This document shows, one piece after another, positions 1 through 11,111 of a DNA stretch of 64,000 nucleotides. Made by a program: the position numbers and the translations under genes. The notes below the pieces were generated by a model. It was not told the DNA's origin. It saw nothing but the letters and a program-made list of their open reading frames with translations, and ran no database searches. The first letter of the stretch is position 1; each line of letters opens with the position of its first letter. This DNA comes from Deinandra increscens subsp. villosa (taxonomy: Eukaryota > Streptophyta > Magnoliopsida > Asterales > Asteraceae): positions 6,528,738-6,592,737 of the forward strand of contig JBCNJP010000017.1 of NCBI GenBank assembly GCA_039602395.1, written 5' to 3'.

Positions 1-471
1 ATACTGATCAGGCCGTAAAGCCCCCCTGGAGAATCCCGCAAGGGACAGCTCCTCCGTACCCCCAACCACTGTGTGGTGAGTGGGGCCCACGGAGGCGCTC
101 CGGCCGTCTTGGACTCTCACTCTGTAGCAGCGGTTAGATCATCATGCGACTTAACAAAAGAATAACTGGTTCAAAGACTTCCACTACAGAATCAAATTTT
201 ACCTAAAATTCATATGATTAACTAAATTCTATAACTGACAAGGATCCTATACTTCACCTACAACCCTAATTGAACCATAGGCTATCCACATCCAGCAAAC
301 ACCAAATCTCCCTAAACAACTATCAACTCACATTATTACCAAAATACATAAACCTCATAATCACAAGCTTCTTCCAAACAACATATCTACAGATACTTAC
401 TGTTCAGAAACAAATGGCCGCTTGATTTGAGGACTGCTATAAGCATCATCATCATCTCTAGACCGCTTCAT
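1..471 (-). CDS. 5' end of an unidentified gene (first two exons, partial)
   Basis: Exon 1 is 471-401 and starts MKRSRDDDDAYSSPQIKRP. It ends two bases into a codon at a canonical GTAAGT donor (400-395). The next exon begins at 121 after a CTGCTACAG acceptor. The phase fits only the one frame that stays open to the window edge, giving ...VSEQVRVQDGRSASVG... and then SLAGFSRGALRPDQY. The basic and acidic N-terminus resembles the first exon of plant Sin3-like corepressors, but the second exon does not match the Sin3 sequence I would expect, so I leave the family open. The rest lies left of position 1. Exon structure is well supported by phase; function is unknown. Confidence 0.5.
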
Positions 472-1305
472 CCCTTCAAAATCACAACAGATTACACGAT
501 CACACCACTAAAACCTCCAATTAACAACCAAAACCACCAAAAACAACTCCACACATATCAAAAACCAACAATTAACAACACCTAGCTCAAACCTGCAATC
601 AGATCACCGTCAACCATTCCTCCTTTTCTGTGAACCAATTCTCAGCAATTCAGCTTAAAAACGTGAACAGATGTATCTAATATCTAACAATGCAAAAGCA
701 TAAAACCAGAGAGTGAAAATCTCACTGTTTGGAAAACGGAAAACAGAAGATCTTCTCCTCCTTCAAGTTCGCTTCAAATTCTCAAAATTCACCATCGAAC
801 TGTGCGTAATTTCGTACAGCAAAATCATAGAATCTGCGGTTGAATGTACACAGTGTGTCTATCAATTTACAGATACAGTTTAGAGACGAGGTATAGATAC
901 AGTTTTTGTATATGTATAGCCGTATATAGGGTATAATATATTATATATGTGTATGTAAAAACACACAGTGTGTGTGTAGCAAAGGAGAAAGAGGGGAGAC
1001 CAAACGGAAAGTGACGGTAATTTTGACGACTTTATTTTTAATAAACCGGGTGACCGGGAACCGGGGAGATCGGTAAGTTTGGATGGGCAAGTTGCTAGAC
1101 TGCTAGGGCAAACGAAGGGCAGGATTGGTGAAATAGTGAATTTTAGAAGGGTTACTTTATAACTTCCTCGAAAGTTGGAGGGGTAAAAATGTGAAATATA
1201 TAACGCGAGGGGAGAGGTTGGTATTTTGAAAAAGATATGCCACTAGTGGAATTTAGTAAAACTGACGTGATGTGTTTGTAGGCGTTTTACCGTTGTATAT
1301 GCTCT
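472..1305 (-). promoter_or_regulatory. Probable 5' UTR and promoter of the left-edge gene
   Basis: AT-rich sequence without a convincing ORF, upstream of the minus-strand start at 471. It contains TATA-rich stretches around 920-950 and a short (GT/CA) run near 960-980. The assignment rests on position only. Confidence 0.3.
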
Positions 1306-1867
1306 AGGATGAGTATGGTACCTTATCCGTACCGGGTCGGTATTGGTCCTGTTTTGAATGAAAAGTGGGTATCGATTCCGTTACCTAATATATCGGTACG
1401 GGTACTGGGTATTTGGATTTCGATACGATACCTATTTGGTATCCGGTTCGCAAATTTTAAAATTGTTATCAAGTTAAATATTCATCTGAAATTGTAATAA
1501 TCAACTATATCAATATCAAACAAATCTATAACAGAACCGGTTTAAATTGGTCTTATGTATCTACATATCTACAACTTAAAATGTATGTATATTAAATGAA
1601 AGAATATATGGAGACCATCATGAATTATATTAGATCATCATGAAATTCTGATCGACGTCGGATAACGCATATGTTTTAGTTTTGTTTCTTTATTTTTATA
1701 ATTATTTATTAAATTAAATAAAAACTATACCAATTCTCGGGTACCGGTACTCATTCGGATACTTTTTTATTTTTACCGGCCCCGAATTTGACAAAAGTGG
1801 ATACCCCCTGATACCGAATATGTCGGTACGGTAACGGTTCGAAATGGGTACCAAATGTTCATCCCTC
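1306..1867. repeat. MITE-like element with GGTACC-rich inverted ends
   Basis: The left end reads GGATGAGTATGGTACC. The right end, read on the other strand, gives GGATGAACATTTGGTACC. Both ends continue into GGTACCGGTAC-type motifs, and the middle is AT-rich with no coding capacity. No clear target site duplication is visible, so the class is open. Confidence 0.5.
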
Positions 1868-2129
1868 AATCTTTATCCCTTCGAACTCATGTTTCCCGTC
1901 TTTAATAATATATAACTAATATAATAACATAAATATAAATATGTGATTGTGTGTCACGGGGTTCAATTGCAAGACCACCTTCCGAGCCCAATTCATTCTC
2001 GCTTCAATCTTTCCCAAGCTCACTCCGTATACTTTTAGGTTTGTGACTTATAAGTCAAATAAACTTATGTACTATATAAACATAACTTTTTATATAAGAC
2101 CTACTATTTGGACACCCTTCCTTTAAATT

Positions 2130-2519
2130 GACACCTCAAGCCGGGGGGGGGGGGGGGGGGTGGTTGATCAAAGCGGGGTGGTTTGAATAAAACAAATTCA
2201 TTAGATCAGTACAGTTTTCGGAAAATAAGGGTTGACCAAAAAGTAAACCGGGGCTTATAGCTCAAACCGCCCCAGTTTGTTCTTCAATTTTTATTTTTTA
2301 TTTTTTTTATGAAAAATAAATGTATTGGAAGTTAAAAGAATCGTTGAAAAAACGTGAAAAATAATCGTGATTTTTTTTATAGATTAAAGTTAAAGGAATC
2401 CTGGAAAAAAAAACCTAAACCGGGGTGGTTTGATCAAACTGGAACAATTTACTTTTGTCTTTATTCAAACCGGGGGTGGGGGGGGGGGGGGTTGATCAAA
2501 CCGGGGCGGTTTGGGGTGT
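2130..2519. repeat. G-rich inverted-repeat element
   Basis: The ends are inverted: GACACCTCAAGCCGG at the left, and AACACCCCAAACCGCCCCGG when the right end is read on the other strand. Both ends carry long G runs next to TGATCAAACCGGGG-type motifs. The right arm of this element lies at the start of the tandem duplication. No coding capacity. Confidence 0.5.
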
Positions 2520-4386
2520 TGAAATAAAATTTAAAAGTATATTCATTTTGTAACATGTTATGTTATTGGTAGTGTAGTGTTTATTGGTAGTGTAGTGTTG
2601 TTTTGCCCTCAAGCATAAGTAATCATGTCTTGAAGATTAATTCATTTAGATGGTGTTTGTTTTTTGGCAAAAGATCTTCTAAACCTTTTTTATCTTCTTG
2701 GCGCAGACGCGGGAAGACGTTTTCTTCAGAAGACTGTTTGTTTTCTCGCAGACATTTCATTAAAAAACGTCTGCGAGACCTCTTTTTGGAGAAGATGTAA
2801 ACCATCGCTTCCAACCTCTTCTCACACTTCAACAAATCTGCCCTAATCCTCTCTGCGCCTCCACCGTCCCGTCTCCCTCCCTCGTCCTCCCAGACTGACC
2901 GGCGCCGGCAACCCTGTCCCTCGTCGTCGCGGGCAACCCTGTCGCGCATCAGAAACCTCGCCGCCGGTCGTCTCCCTCGTCGCGCATCAGAAACCTCGCC
3001 GCCGGTCCTTATTCTTCTTACCGTAAATGGTTGGTGGAACTATTGGTGCTTCCTAGCCATTCATTTAAGAGATCCTAAAGTCACAAAAAATGGAGAAAAC
3101 CAAAACAACAATTTTTTTTTAATCATATATTAAAAAGATAAACAAAATTATACAGTTAACAAGTTAACAGTGAATTAAATATATATATTTTTTCTAAACG
3201 AGATCAAGTAAAACTAAGTTAAAAGTAAATAAAAAGTTAATGAAATGATTAAATTATTGAACTTACTATATTTTGTTAACTTAACTGTAAAACTGAGTTT
3301 ATTATTTGTCACATCACTAAATAAAATTACTTAAAAGTTACTATACATTTAGACCTACACCTATTCATCTTATTTCCTACATCCCTGCAACTTTCCTTCA
3401 CAATTGACATCCATTCACCGGAAAAATGCTCAGCTGCTCGGATCATATTTTTTGTTCCATCTTTCTCTCGTTACTGTAGCTACTCTATCAATCTAACCAT
3501 AGGGATTTGAAGGTTCAAAATGTAAAAACCCATTTTATACCTACATCTATATTAATGAAAATTTCGGTCATCAAAGGGTCAAGCGACCCTCTTGACCCTC
3601 CTGTGGTTCCGCTCCTGATTGGGTGTGATTGATTGTACTATGGATTCAAAAGTATGGACTCCCTCCTTATTTAGTTGCAAATGTTAGGTTCAAATCAACG
3701 GGCTATGTATTTGTTTAGACTCAGATAACTGATATGTTTTTGTTTGACAATGGAGTTGGGGAAGGCTTCTTTAAGTCACGTGCTAAATGCCAATTTATCG
3801 AAATAATTCCTATATAGCAACCCTATTACGTAGTAAGAAACCAAAAGAAAATAAAACACTAGTCCTTTAACTGTTAAAAGGCTTTGGAATGGAGTGAAAT
3901 GTAAATGAAGTAGAATATTAAAAAAAAAATGCACTCTAGAGATTTCCAAATAATATAAGAATACTTACAGTTTTTTTCTCTTTTGAACCTTAAATCTGAC
4001 AATTGAACATTGATATATCAACGAACACGTAAAATGTCCATGGATCCCACAACACCAACTCATTTTTGTCATTTATTTCTTGCTCGTTGCAAGCTCTGTT
4101 AGACAACGATGTTGAAGATATGGCGATGCAACTTTTTGAGATAGTGGATCTCGAAGAGCGGGTTGGTTCTTTCAAACAAAAAAAGAAATGCAAGGATTAA
4201 AACAAAGGTCGCACGAAAGGAGATGAACGCTTATGGAATAATTACTTTACTCCAACACCGGTGTATGACGAATGGTTCTTTAAAAGACGGTACATGATGA
4301 GCATGAAAACGTTTACTCGCATTATGGAAGGTATTTCTGAACCAGGTAAATCTGAAAGCTATAAGTATTTTACACAAAGATATGAC
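2465..4386. repeat. Left copy of a ~2.05 kb tandem duplication (first part)
   Basis: This block matches 12609-14561 almost base for base, with about a dozen substitutions by eye. It starts at TCAAACCGGGGG in the G-rich element and runs to TATGAC, where the LTR retrotransposon interrupts it. The remainder of the copy follows at 12488-12613. It includes a 38-bp-period repeat (2941-3007) and part of a Harbinger transposase pseudogene. No other gene is evident; the ORFs seen at 2603-2949 recur identically in the right copy and look like chance. Confidence 0.9.
4099..4386 (+). pseudogene. PIF/Harbinger transposase remnant, left copy (5' part)
   Basis: The plus strand reads LDNDVEDMAMQLFEIV..., then a stop, then NNYFTPTPVYDEWFFKRRYM and MKTFTRIMEGISEPG. 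This is the usual N-terminal part of plant Harbinger (HARBI1/ALP1-like) transposases before the DDE nuclease. The frame is cut at 4386 by the LTR retrotransposon and resumes at 12488. Stop codons show it was already dead. Confidence 0.75.
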
Positions 4387-5752
4387 TGTTGGATTTAGAT
4401 GTCCAGATCCGACTAAATCAAGTACCCGACCCGGTTAAGACCCGTAAGAGTTACACCGGAGGCAACGGGTATTCAAGACCGCTTACTTAATAACCGGCAT
4501 ATTCGCAGAAAGATTATTTATGTGTTTATTAAACAGTTTAATGAATACATAATTAAATCACTGTTAATCTTTAGATTAATCAAGCGACAAAAGGACGTTA
4601 AATATTGTTAATGTCATGGACGAAAAATAGACGATCTTATTGGTTCGTTTATTATAGGCAGAAAGATAAACATTTAAAGGGTTTAAATGTTAATCTTGGA
4701 ATTCAAATGGATCAACGAAAGATCAAACAAACACAAGGGACTTAACGGAAAAATTAATCAGATATATATATCTGATTAATGGAGAGGGTCGAAACCCTAA
4801 TCCTCCTGAAGAGAATTTTCGCACCCCCCCCCCCTTCTCCTCTCCCTGTTGTTCGACGCCGCCAACCTCCCGTCGCCGTCCCCGTTTCTCCGTTGATCGA
4901 TTCAATCGATCGCGAGAACTTTGATCCGTCGTTGCCACTCTGCCGTGCCGCCGCAGCCGCCAAGCCGAGCCACCGCAGCAGCTCAAGCCGAGCCGCCGCA
5001 GTAGCTCGCCACCCTCGCTCCGCCGCCGCCGCCGTTCCGCTAACCGCCGCCGCCAGCCGCCGTTCCGCGAACCGTCGCCGCCGTCCTCGCTCTGCCACCG
5101 CAGCCGACCGCCGCTCATCGCTGCCGTCACCGTCGCACATCGCCGCCGCCTCGACAACCGCCGGCCCTCCTCGCCGTCGCCGGCTCCGCCGCCGACAAAC
5201 CCCAGTCGCGAACCGCGTATCACGCGTGATCCGCCGTCGTCCGCGAAACCCTAGTTCGCGCCTGATCCGACGTGCGAGATTTTCTCGGTGCTTGATTCAC
5301 CGCGTTGAAAATCCGCATCTGCGAGGAAAGCTAGATTCGTCAGACGAATCGCGTTCTGTGAAACCCTAGCGTCACCCGTTGACTTTCGGTGTCTCGAACG
5401 TCTGTTTGAATCACCGCTCAGGTATATCTAAACTCGTAGTTAGTTTAGATTTAATTGATTGTTTATTTTATGTTATTGTCGCGTTTTGATTAAAACGCGT
5501 TTTTGGTGTTTGCGCGTTTGGTGATTGTCGAATCCTGTTGTTTTAGGTTTACGCTAATTATCTGGTTTTCGCGTTAGTAAATTAAAACGTTTTCCGCTGC
5601 CTATTAAATTAATTGTTAATTTAATTATCCAAATTTAATTTACTAATTATTCGGTAATCGTTTAATAATTATTTATTGTAAATAATTATTTCTAAAAATA
5701 AAAAAAAAAATTGCTATTACCGAGACCCGAATGCCACTGTCGTAACCCAACA
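4387..5752 (+). repeat. 5' LTR of the gag-only retrotransposon
   Basis: It starts TGTTGGATTTAGATG and ends CGTAACCCAACA. It contains a palindromic TATA region (4753-4780), then a strikingly CCG/GCC-rich stretch (about 4850-5200), then an AT-rich tail. A CTCAG|GTATATC motif at about 5415-5426 resembles a splice donor in the transcribed leader. Long frames on both strands of the GC-rich part are by-products of composition. Confidence 0.95.
4753..4780. promoter_or_regulatory. 28-bp perfect palindrome with TATA core in the LTR
   Basis: The arm ATTAATCAGATATA is followed by its exact reverse complement. The centre is an uninterrupted TA run, a plausible TATA box for LTR-driven transcription. The same palindrome occurs in the 3' LTR at 11478-11505. 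Confidence 0.55.
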
Positions 5753-5753
5753 G

Positions 5754-5766
5754 TGGTATCAGAGCC
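5754..5766 (+). other. Primer binding site, initiator Met-tRNA
   Basis: TGGTATCAGAGCC lies one base after the 5' LTR. This is the standard plant primer site complementary to the 3' end of initiator Met-tRNA. Confidence 0.95.
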
Positions 5767-6768
5767 TTGATCACCACACGCAAACCCAGGCCGGTCTATT
5801 TTAAACCGGCATACTTTCGCGAACTGGGGTTCTGAACTCGAAAGTCGCGAAATTGACTGAATCGCCCTTTGTATATATTTAGTCGACATGGTTCCACTAA
5901 ACATAATCCGATTCAATACAATTGGTTGAATTATCTTTCGTACATATTCGGCCCGACCACATTTGTTTTGTCATGAATGCGTCATGGTTTGGCCCATTAG
6001 GCCCATGTAGTTTTGTTTTGGTTTGGCCCACTTTTACTGGGTTCAAAGTTGTAATTAGTTAAAATAAAATAGTTTTATTTTAAATTTGTAATCGCTCACA
6101 TTCGCCTGGACGAACGAGACGAGCTTGGTACAAGACCCATTTGGTATTATCCCTTTATGGGATTTTCGAAAATGGCTAGTAGTCAAAACAAGACCGACGT
6201 TTTCTGGATGACTCGCAGGAGCTTGTTAAAGCCAGTGGGAGCAACTAAGTCAATCAGGGAGTTTTCTATTCACGTGGTTGATTTACCTTTATGTCCCTTG
6301 CCCTATTTGATGTTGTCATAGGCTCTGACAATATCGAACGCCCTGCATGGCCGAATATGTACATGTGTGTTTGCTTGTTTTTCGTTGCTTGTCTTAATTA
6401 GATTAACACGCCAACTTAAAAGCCAAACTTAGTTTTTTGAAACTAATTTTTCAATCGATTAAATAAAAGTCCTAATTTTATTACGACTTCATAAAATTTT
6501 ATTAACCAATTTAATTCGACATTAAATTCGGATTTTTCGATAAAGTAATCGAACTTCAATAGAAATTGGTTATCGTCTCGCGACACGTAGATCATTAATA
6601 CTTAGGTTATTTAATTGATCGTCTCGAGTGAGATAGGATTCATAAAATCAGTCGTCACATTTAATATTAAAATATGACCTAATAATCCTATCTGGTAAGC
6701 ATAAAACCGGTAGTCTATGCCATCCTAAGTCGCGTCTAACTTGGAACATATTTACCGATGCATCCGTG

Positions 6769-6918
6769 TTGGAGTATTTCAACACCGCACGTGGTGTTTA
6801 GGGTATCTTCCAAGGTGAGCGTATTGGAGTATTTCAACACCGTACGTTCACACTGACTGCTTAGGACAACTACTATTTTCTTTACACGCACCTTTGGTAT
6901 TGGAGTATTTCAACACCG
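6769..6918 (+). repeat. Three copies of a 19-bp motif in the retroelement leader
   Basis: TTGGAGTATTTCAACACCG occurs three times, at 6769-6787, 6824-6842 and 6900-6918, on the plus strand between the primer site and gag. The flanking bases differ between copies, so the motif itself is conserved. The role is unknown; position suggests a leader signal. Confidence 0.8.
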
Positions 6919-7191
6919 TACCTCTGGTCGGCTTGTAGACAAAATGGGCATAGATGGGGCTAAACGTATTTCGTTGATCCGTTCGCGAAAGCCCCATAAC
7001 GGGAGTTGTGATAGTAGACTCACAAGTGACAATCGTTGTCCGTTCGGCTACTTAGGAATTTTGAAAGCACTTTACGCTGTCTGGAGAAATTGTCTAACTA
7101 ACTGAATTCCCAATTCCTATTCAAGATTAGCTTGCCATCCTTGAATACGAATCAAACATCGAAACACTAAAACTTTTGCCTGTTGTTTCAG

Positions 7192-8220
7192 ATGGCTAAC
7201 CGCGCGAACCAAGAGATTTTCCATCTCAAGTCTCTCCTTGAGAAGGAGAAACTTAATGGCGCCAACTTCCTTGATTGGGAAAGGAATCTGAGAATCGTCC
7301 TGAAAATGGCTAACATGGAAACCGTGTTAGATGCTGAGGTTCCTGAGGAACCTGAAGCTGACACGCAAGCGGCGCGAAACGCCCATAACACATTGCGTAC
7401 AAATGCCAAAAATGTCGCATGTCTTATGTTAGCCACCATGGAATCTGAGATTCAGAAAAACATGGTTGACAGGACGGCTTTTCAGATGATCGGTGATCTG
7501 AGGGGCATGTTTGAAACTCAGGCCCGACAGGAACGCTATGACACCGTTGTGACACTTATTAGTTGTCGCATGGCCGAAGGCGCTCCTGTCAGCCCTCATG
7601 TCCTAAAGATGAAGAGTTACATCGACCGTTTAGCAAAACTGAATTACGTCATACCCGCCGAAATGGCGACTGACCTAATTCTTCACTCACTGTCCAGTGC
7701 CTTCACTCCTTTCCGGGTGAACTTTAACATGCATAGCATGGTAAAGTCAGTGACTGAACTTCACGGTATGCTTAAAACCGCTGAAGTTAATTTTGTTAAC
7801 GGTAAGGCACCCGATGTACTCACAATCCGATCAGGAGGCGTCAAGAAGCCTGAGGTAAAGAAGGGCAGACGTGGTAACAAGAAGCGAGGCAAGGCAGTTG
7901 CAACCAGAGGGTCTGGAATCTCGCAGAAAAGCAAGCCTAAGGCCACCAAAGCACCACCGGCTGAACAGCGCGAGTGCTTTGAGTGCCACAAGATGGGGCA
8001 CTGGAAAAGAAACTGCCCTGAGTATCTTGCCAAGGTGAAAAGTGGAAAAGCCCAGCCGGGTAATTCCTCAGGTATACACATGAGTTTATGTTGTATGATG
8101 CTTCACTTATTCCTACAAAATATATGTTTGACATACTTTACATTTTGTAGGTGCATGAAGCTTAAAAGGAAGCAAGCCAAGACGACGCTGAACTACCCTG
8201 CGATTGTCGCACCCAAATAA
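7192..8220 (+). CDS. gag: Copia-type Gag protein (342 aa)
   Basis: Structural protein of the retrotransposon particle, and the only protein the element encodes. The start MANRANQEIF was chosen because the upstream extension lacks an ATG. Residues 1-200 match the copia-type gag (UBN2-like) layout, with LNGANFLDWERNLRIVL near the N-terminus. A basic linker follows, then one CCHC zinc knuckle CFECHKMGHWKRNC at about residues 262-275, which binds RNA. A splice-acceptor-like tract (TGTTGTTTCAG) touches the ATG. Near the 3' end an intron-like segment (about 8073-8150, GTATAC...TTTGTAG) would, if removed, end the protein after NSSGA. No protease, integrase, RT or RNase H follows, so movement would need enzymes from another element. 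Confidence 0.9.
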   Translation: MANRANQEIFHLKSLLEKEKLNGANFLDWERNLRIVLKMANMETVLDAEVPEEPEADTQAARNAHNTLRTNAKNVACLMLATMESEIQKNMVDRTAFQMIGDLRGMFETQARQERYDTVVTLISCRMAEGAPVSPHVLKMKSYIDRLAKLNYVIPAEMATDLILHSLSSAFTPFRVNFNMHSMVKSVTELHGMLKTAEVNFVNGKAPDVLTIRSGGVKKPEVKKGRRGNKKRGKAVATRGSGISQKSKPKATKAPPAEQRECFECHKMGHWKRNCPEYLAKVKSGKAQPGNSSGIHMSLCCMMLHLFLQNICLTYFTFCRCMKLKRKQAKTTLNYPAIVAPK

Positions 8221-11096
8221 AGTTCGCGTCCTGAGTTTTGATTTAAAACAATTCTTGGTGATTATAAAACAACTGGTTTTGTTTGGTTTTCCCTGGCTGT
8301 TTTCCAGGATGAACAAATTGCTTTCTCTGGATTTTGATAATGACATGTTTTGACAATGGTTGATTTTCGAAACATTCGACTTTAGTTTTAATCTACTTTG
8401 AATTTGATTCAACCTTTTGTTAGATTAAATTCAAAATCCCATAACAACATATCTTCCAATCCTGGTGCACTTGATTTGATGAAGACTGGCTCAAATGCGA
8501 CGTGATAACTTTTGGTTATCACATCCCATTAAAGCTATAATGTCTTAAGCGTATATCGTAATAGTTACGTGACAACGCACGACGCAATTGTGGTTCTTAA
8601 AGTCCTGTGATTTTAAACCACCCAGCGTCGATAATATTAAATCAAGTCGAACCGATTAAAGATCGCCACTTCGATCTACAATCGTATGAACATGTCAATC
8701 CTCTGCTTCAAGTAGACGTCTGATCATATAAGTTCGAATCACCAGCTAAACAACTGCAAGAGTAATCACCTGATGATTACAACATTGCAGTATGGTCACA
8801 CCAATTCTGGTGCACATTACCATTAAATGTATATACCTAGACACATCTTGGAAATCTTGGACTACAATAGTTGTACTCACATGTGTTTTAAATCCGACGA
8901 ACACTAAGTGTCATATACGTCGATCCAACATTTTCAGTATGAAACTGTAACACACAAGACTGATGGCTTGCCCTTGACTTCATGTAACCATGACACCCCT
9001 TTCACACAACACTTGCATAACTAACTTCCAATCCCAAGACCGGTATCTTGCGAAGATGGAATTTAGCAATTACATGTCCAAAGCTAGATCTTTAAACATC
9101 TAAAGAAAAGTGACTTAGATACGTCACTGGAATATGTAAAACAACTCTCGCATCTAAACGAGACGAGCCAGATAAATAATGTTTCGCCAACTATGGATTG
9201 TTGTTAAGCGAAACATATTGACATTCCAATCAGAGTTGGCATGTTTGACCTTACCTAAATAAGGTAACATCCTCTGGTATCGGACCCCAGGGTCCGATAG
9301 AATATATCATCATCTCGAATATCACGAGAAACTTTCAAACAATCAAAGACGAACGCATCTCCATGCTATCAAACTCTGAAAAGACTTTGACAATCGTTTT
9401 TGAACTTATGAATAAGTCATAACATCTGGATATTAAGCATTCGAATTCCGTACCTCAAACTACGGAGTCGAGCTTTTTCCGTTCTTGAGAACGGAAATTG
9501 ATTATCGCATTTCTGCGTAAAATCAGTATCCACACGGTTTGAGAGAAAGATGAAGATAGGAATGTCAATCTGCCTCAAGCAAGTGGGAGCAGCGCCATAG
9601 ATCCTTATTGGAATAACGATCAAGTGCCGATCCAAAGATCATTTAAATTTACTGGGTTGAAACTTTAAATGACACCTCAATCGATTACAAGTTTCAAGAT
9701 AATGTTAAGTATTGATCGTGATATGACTGAGCAACCACACGCGATCGATCTCTTGAAACAGTTCAAATCATACTAAATATGATGTAGACATGAATCCAAT
9801 ACTTGAATATTGCATGGAATGTTGCCGTAAGATGTTACGCCATAGATGGAAAATCACATCATCACTGCTGAACACTGATGAGGGAATATATGTTCATCAA
9901 CTGAGTACGAATTATATTCGTTGAACATAAATAGCCAACTTAATTGAATCTGAACTAAGAATGCTATAAAACATTCAAAGGGTTAATTCGACTCTATAAA
10001 CAGTCGATTAACATGCTCACGTGATAACACAGTCACACGTGTGCTTACCAAGGGCACTCCATTATCACAAGTTCGATTCACTTAAGAAGATTCTCTGTTC
10101 AAGATAAACGCTGGATCTCAAGAAACAACAGATATTGGCAATTCTAAATCGAAATACGAGCATTTGATAGCGAATCCACAATTTCCGCGATCGGGCTAGA
10201 TCAGCGAAATTAGTCTACTACTTAGTACACGAATTCTGCATCACTTCGATATTCGATTCTAGTGTTGGATGTCGAACACTGTCGTTTGCACCATATCATT
10301 CGGCCTCCTCTAAGTTGTTAGACGAGAGTCTGAATTCTGCGTAACGCGTTCGAATTTTATACGTTTTATCATCCATGAATATTTCGTTAATATTCTAAAA
10401 GTCCATAGTCGATCAGACATTGCGGGAGCAACGCCTGAAGCAAGACTATTCTGACTCTGGACTCAAGGTGTTGACATCCAGACTCACAAGGCCTCGTTGG
10501 AGAATGACGTCGGGACGTAACTCGTATCAGATTGTCTTCATGGATCTTAGCATAAGACAAATCTGATTAATGGTATACTCAACGGTATCCTTAGACCTGA
10601 GACACATGAGCGACCTCCCGTTTGCCAAAGAACATTCTTTGATTGTAGCTTAACGCTGTCGCGTAACTGCCAGCCATAACGGTTACTTTTGGGAATGGAT
10701 CTGAGGCTTAGTGGGAGCTGTATGTAGTCAACATGGGATTCTGTACTCTTGCATTTTTCAATGCAACAGGTCGACATCATGGGCCCTCTCGTTAGTTCCA
10801 AGTGTAAAGTGTAAGGCCTTACCCAAACTTACTGTGTGTTTGATTGGACCACTTCGAACAGTAAAACGAGGAATACAATAATCGAACACAAAGAGAATGA
10901 AAGGATCCATGTCTCTGGTTCGATTGATGTCACATACAGAAAGGATCTGATGACTTTGCAAATACCATAAGTCTAAACTATATCACAAGTTTAATGATAT
11001 GCCTTGGTTGTTTTGACTTGAAGTGTCATGACTGGTTGGGACAGCCATGTGTAGCTAGAGCACCTCTGACTGTAACTTGATTAATAGTCGCGATCA
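8221..11096. other. Noncoding 3' interior of the retrotransposon
   Basis: About 2.9 kb between gag and the polypurine tract with stops in all frames. No protease, integrase or RT motifs could be read. Base composition is more even than in the flanking host DNA. GTGGGAGC-type motifs recur (for example near 9580, 10420 and 10710). It may be decayed pol or a non-pol filler as in TR-GAG elements. Confidence 0.6.
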
Positions 11097-11100
11097 GTCC

Positions 11101-11111
11101 AAGTGGGAGAC
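11101..11111 (+). other. Polypurine tract
   Basis: AAGTGGGAGAC directly precedes the 3' LTR, the expected place and composition for the plus-strand primer. Confidence 0.75.

Noticed and set aside
2603..2949. ORFs of 60-108 codons on both strands (also at 12786-13132)
   Set aside because: They mirror each other, have no domain, and are simply copied by the tandem duplication.
4723..5369. Overlapping ORFs of 128-196 codons on both strands in the 5' LTR (repeated in the 3' LTR, 11448-12093)
   Set aside because: They come from CCG-rich composition, are duplicated with the LTR and encode only Ala/Arg/Ser-rich low-complexity sequence.
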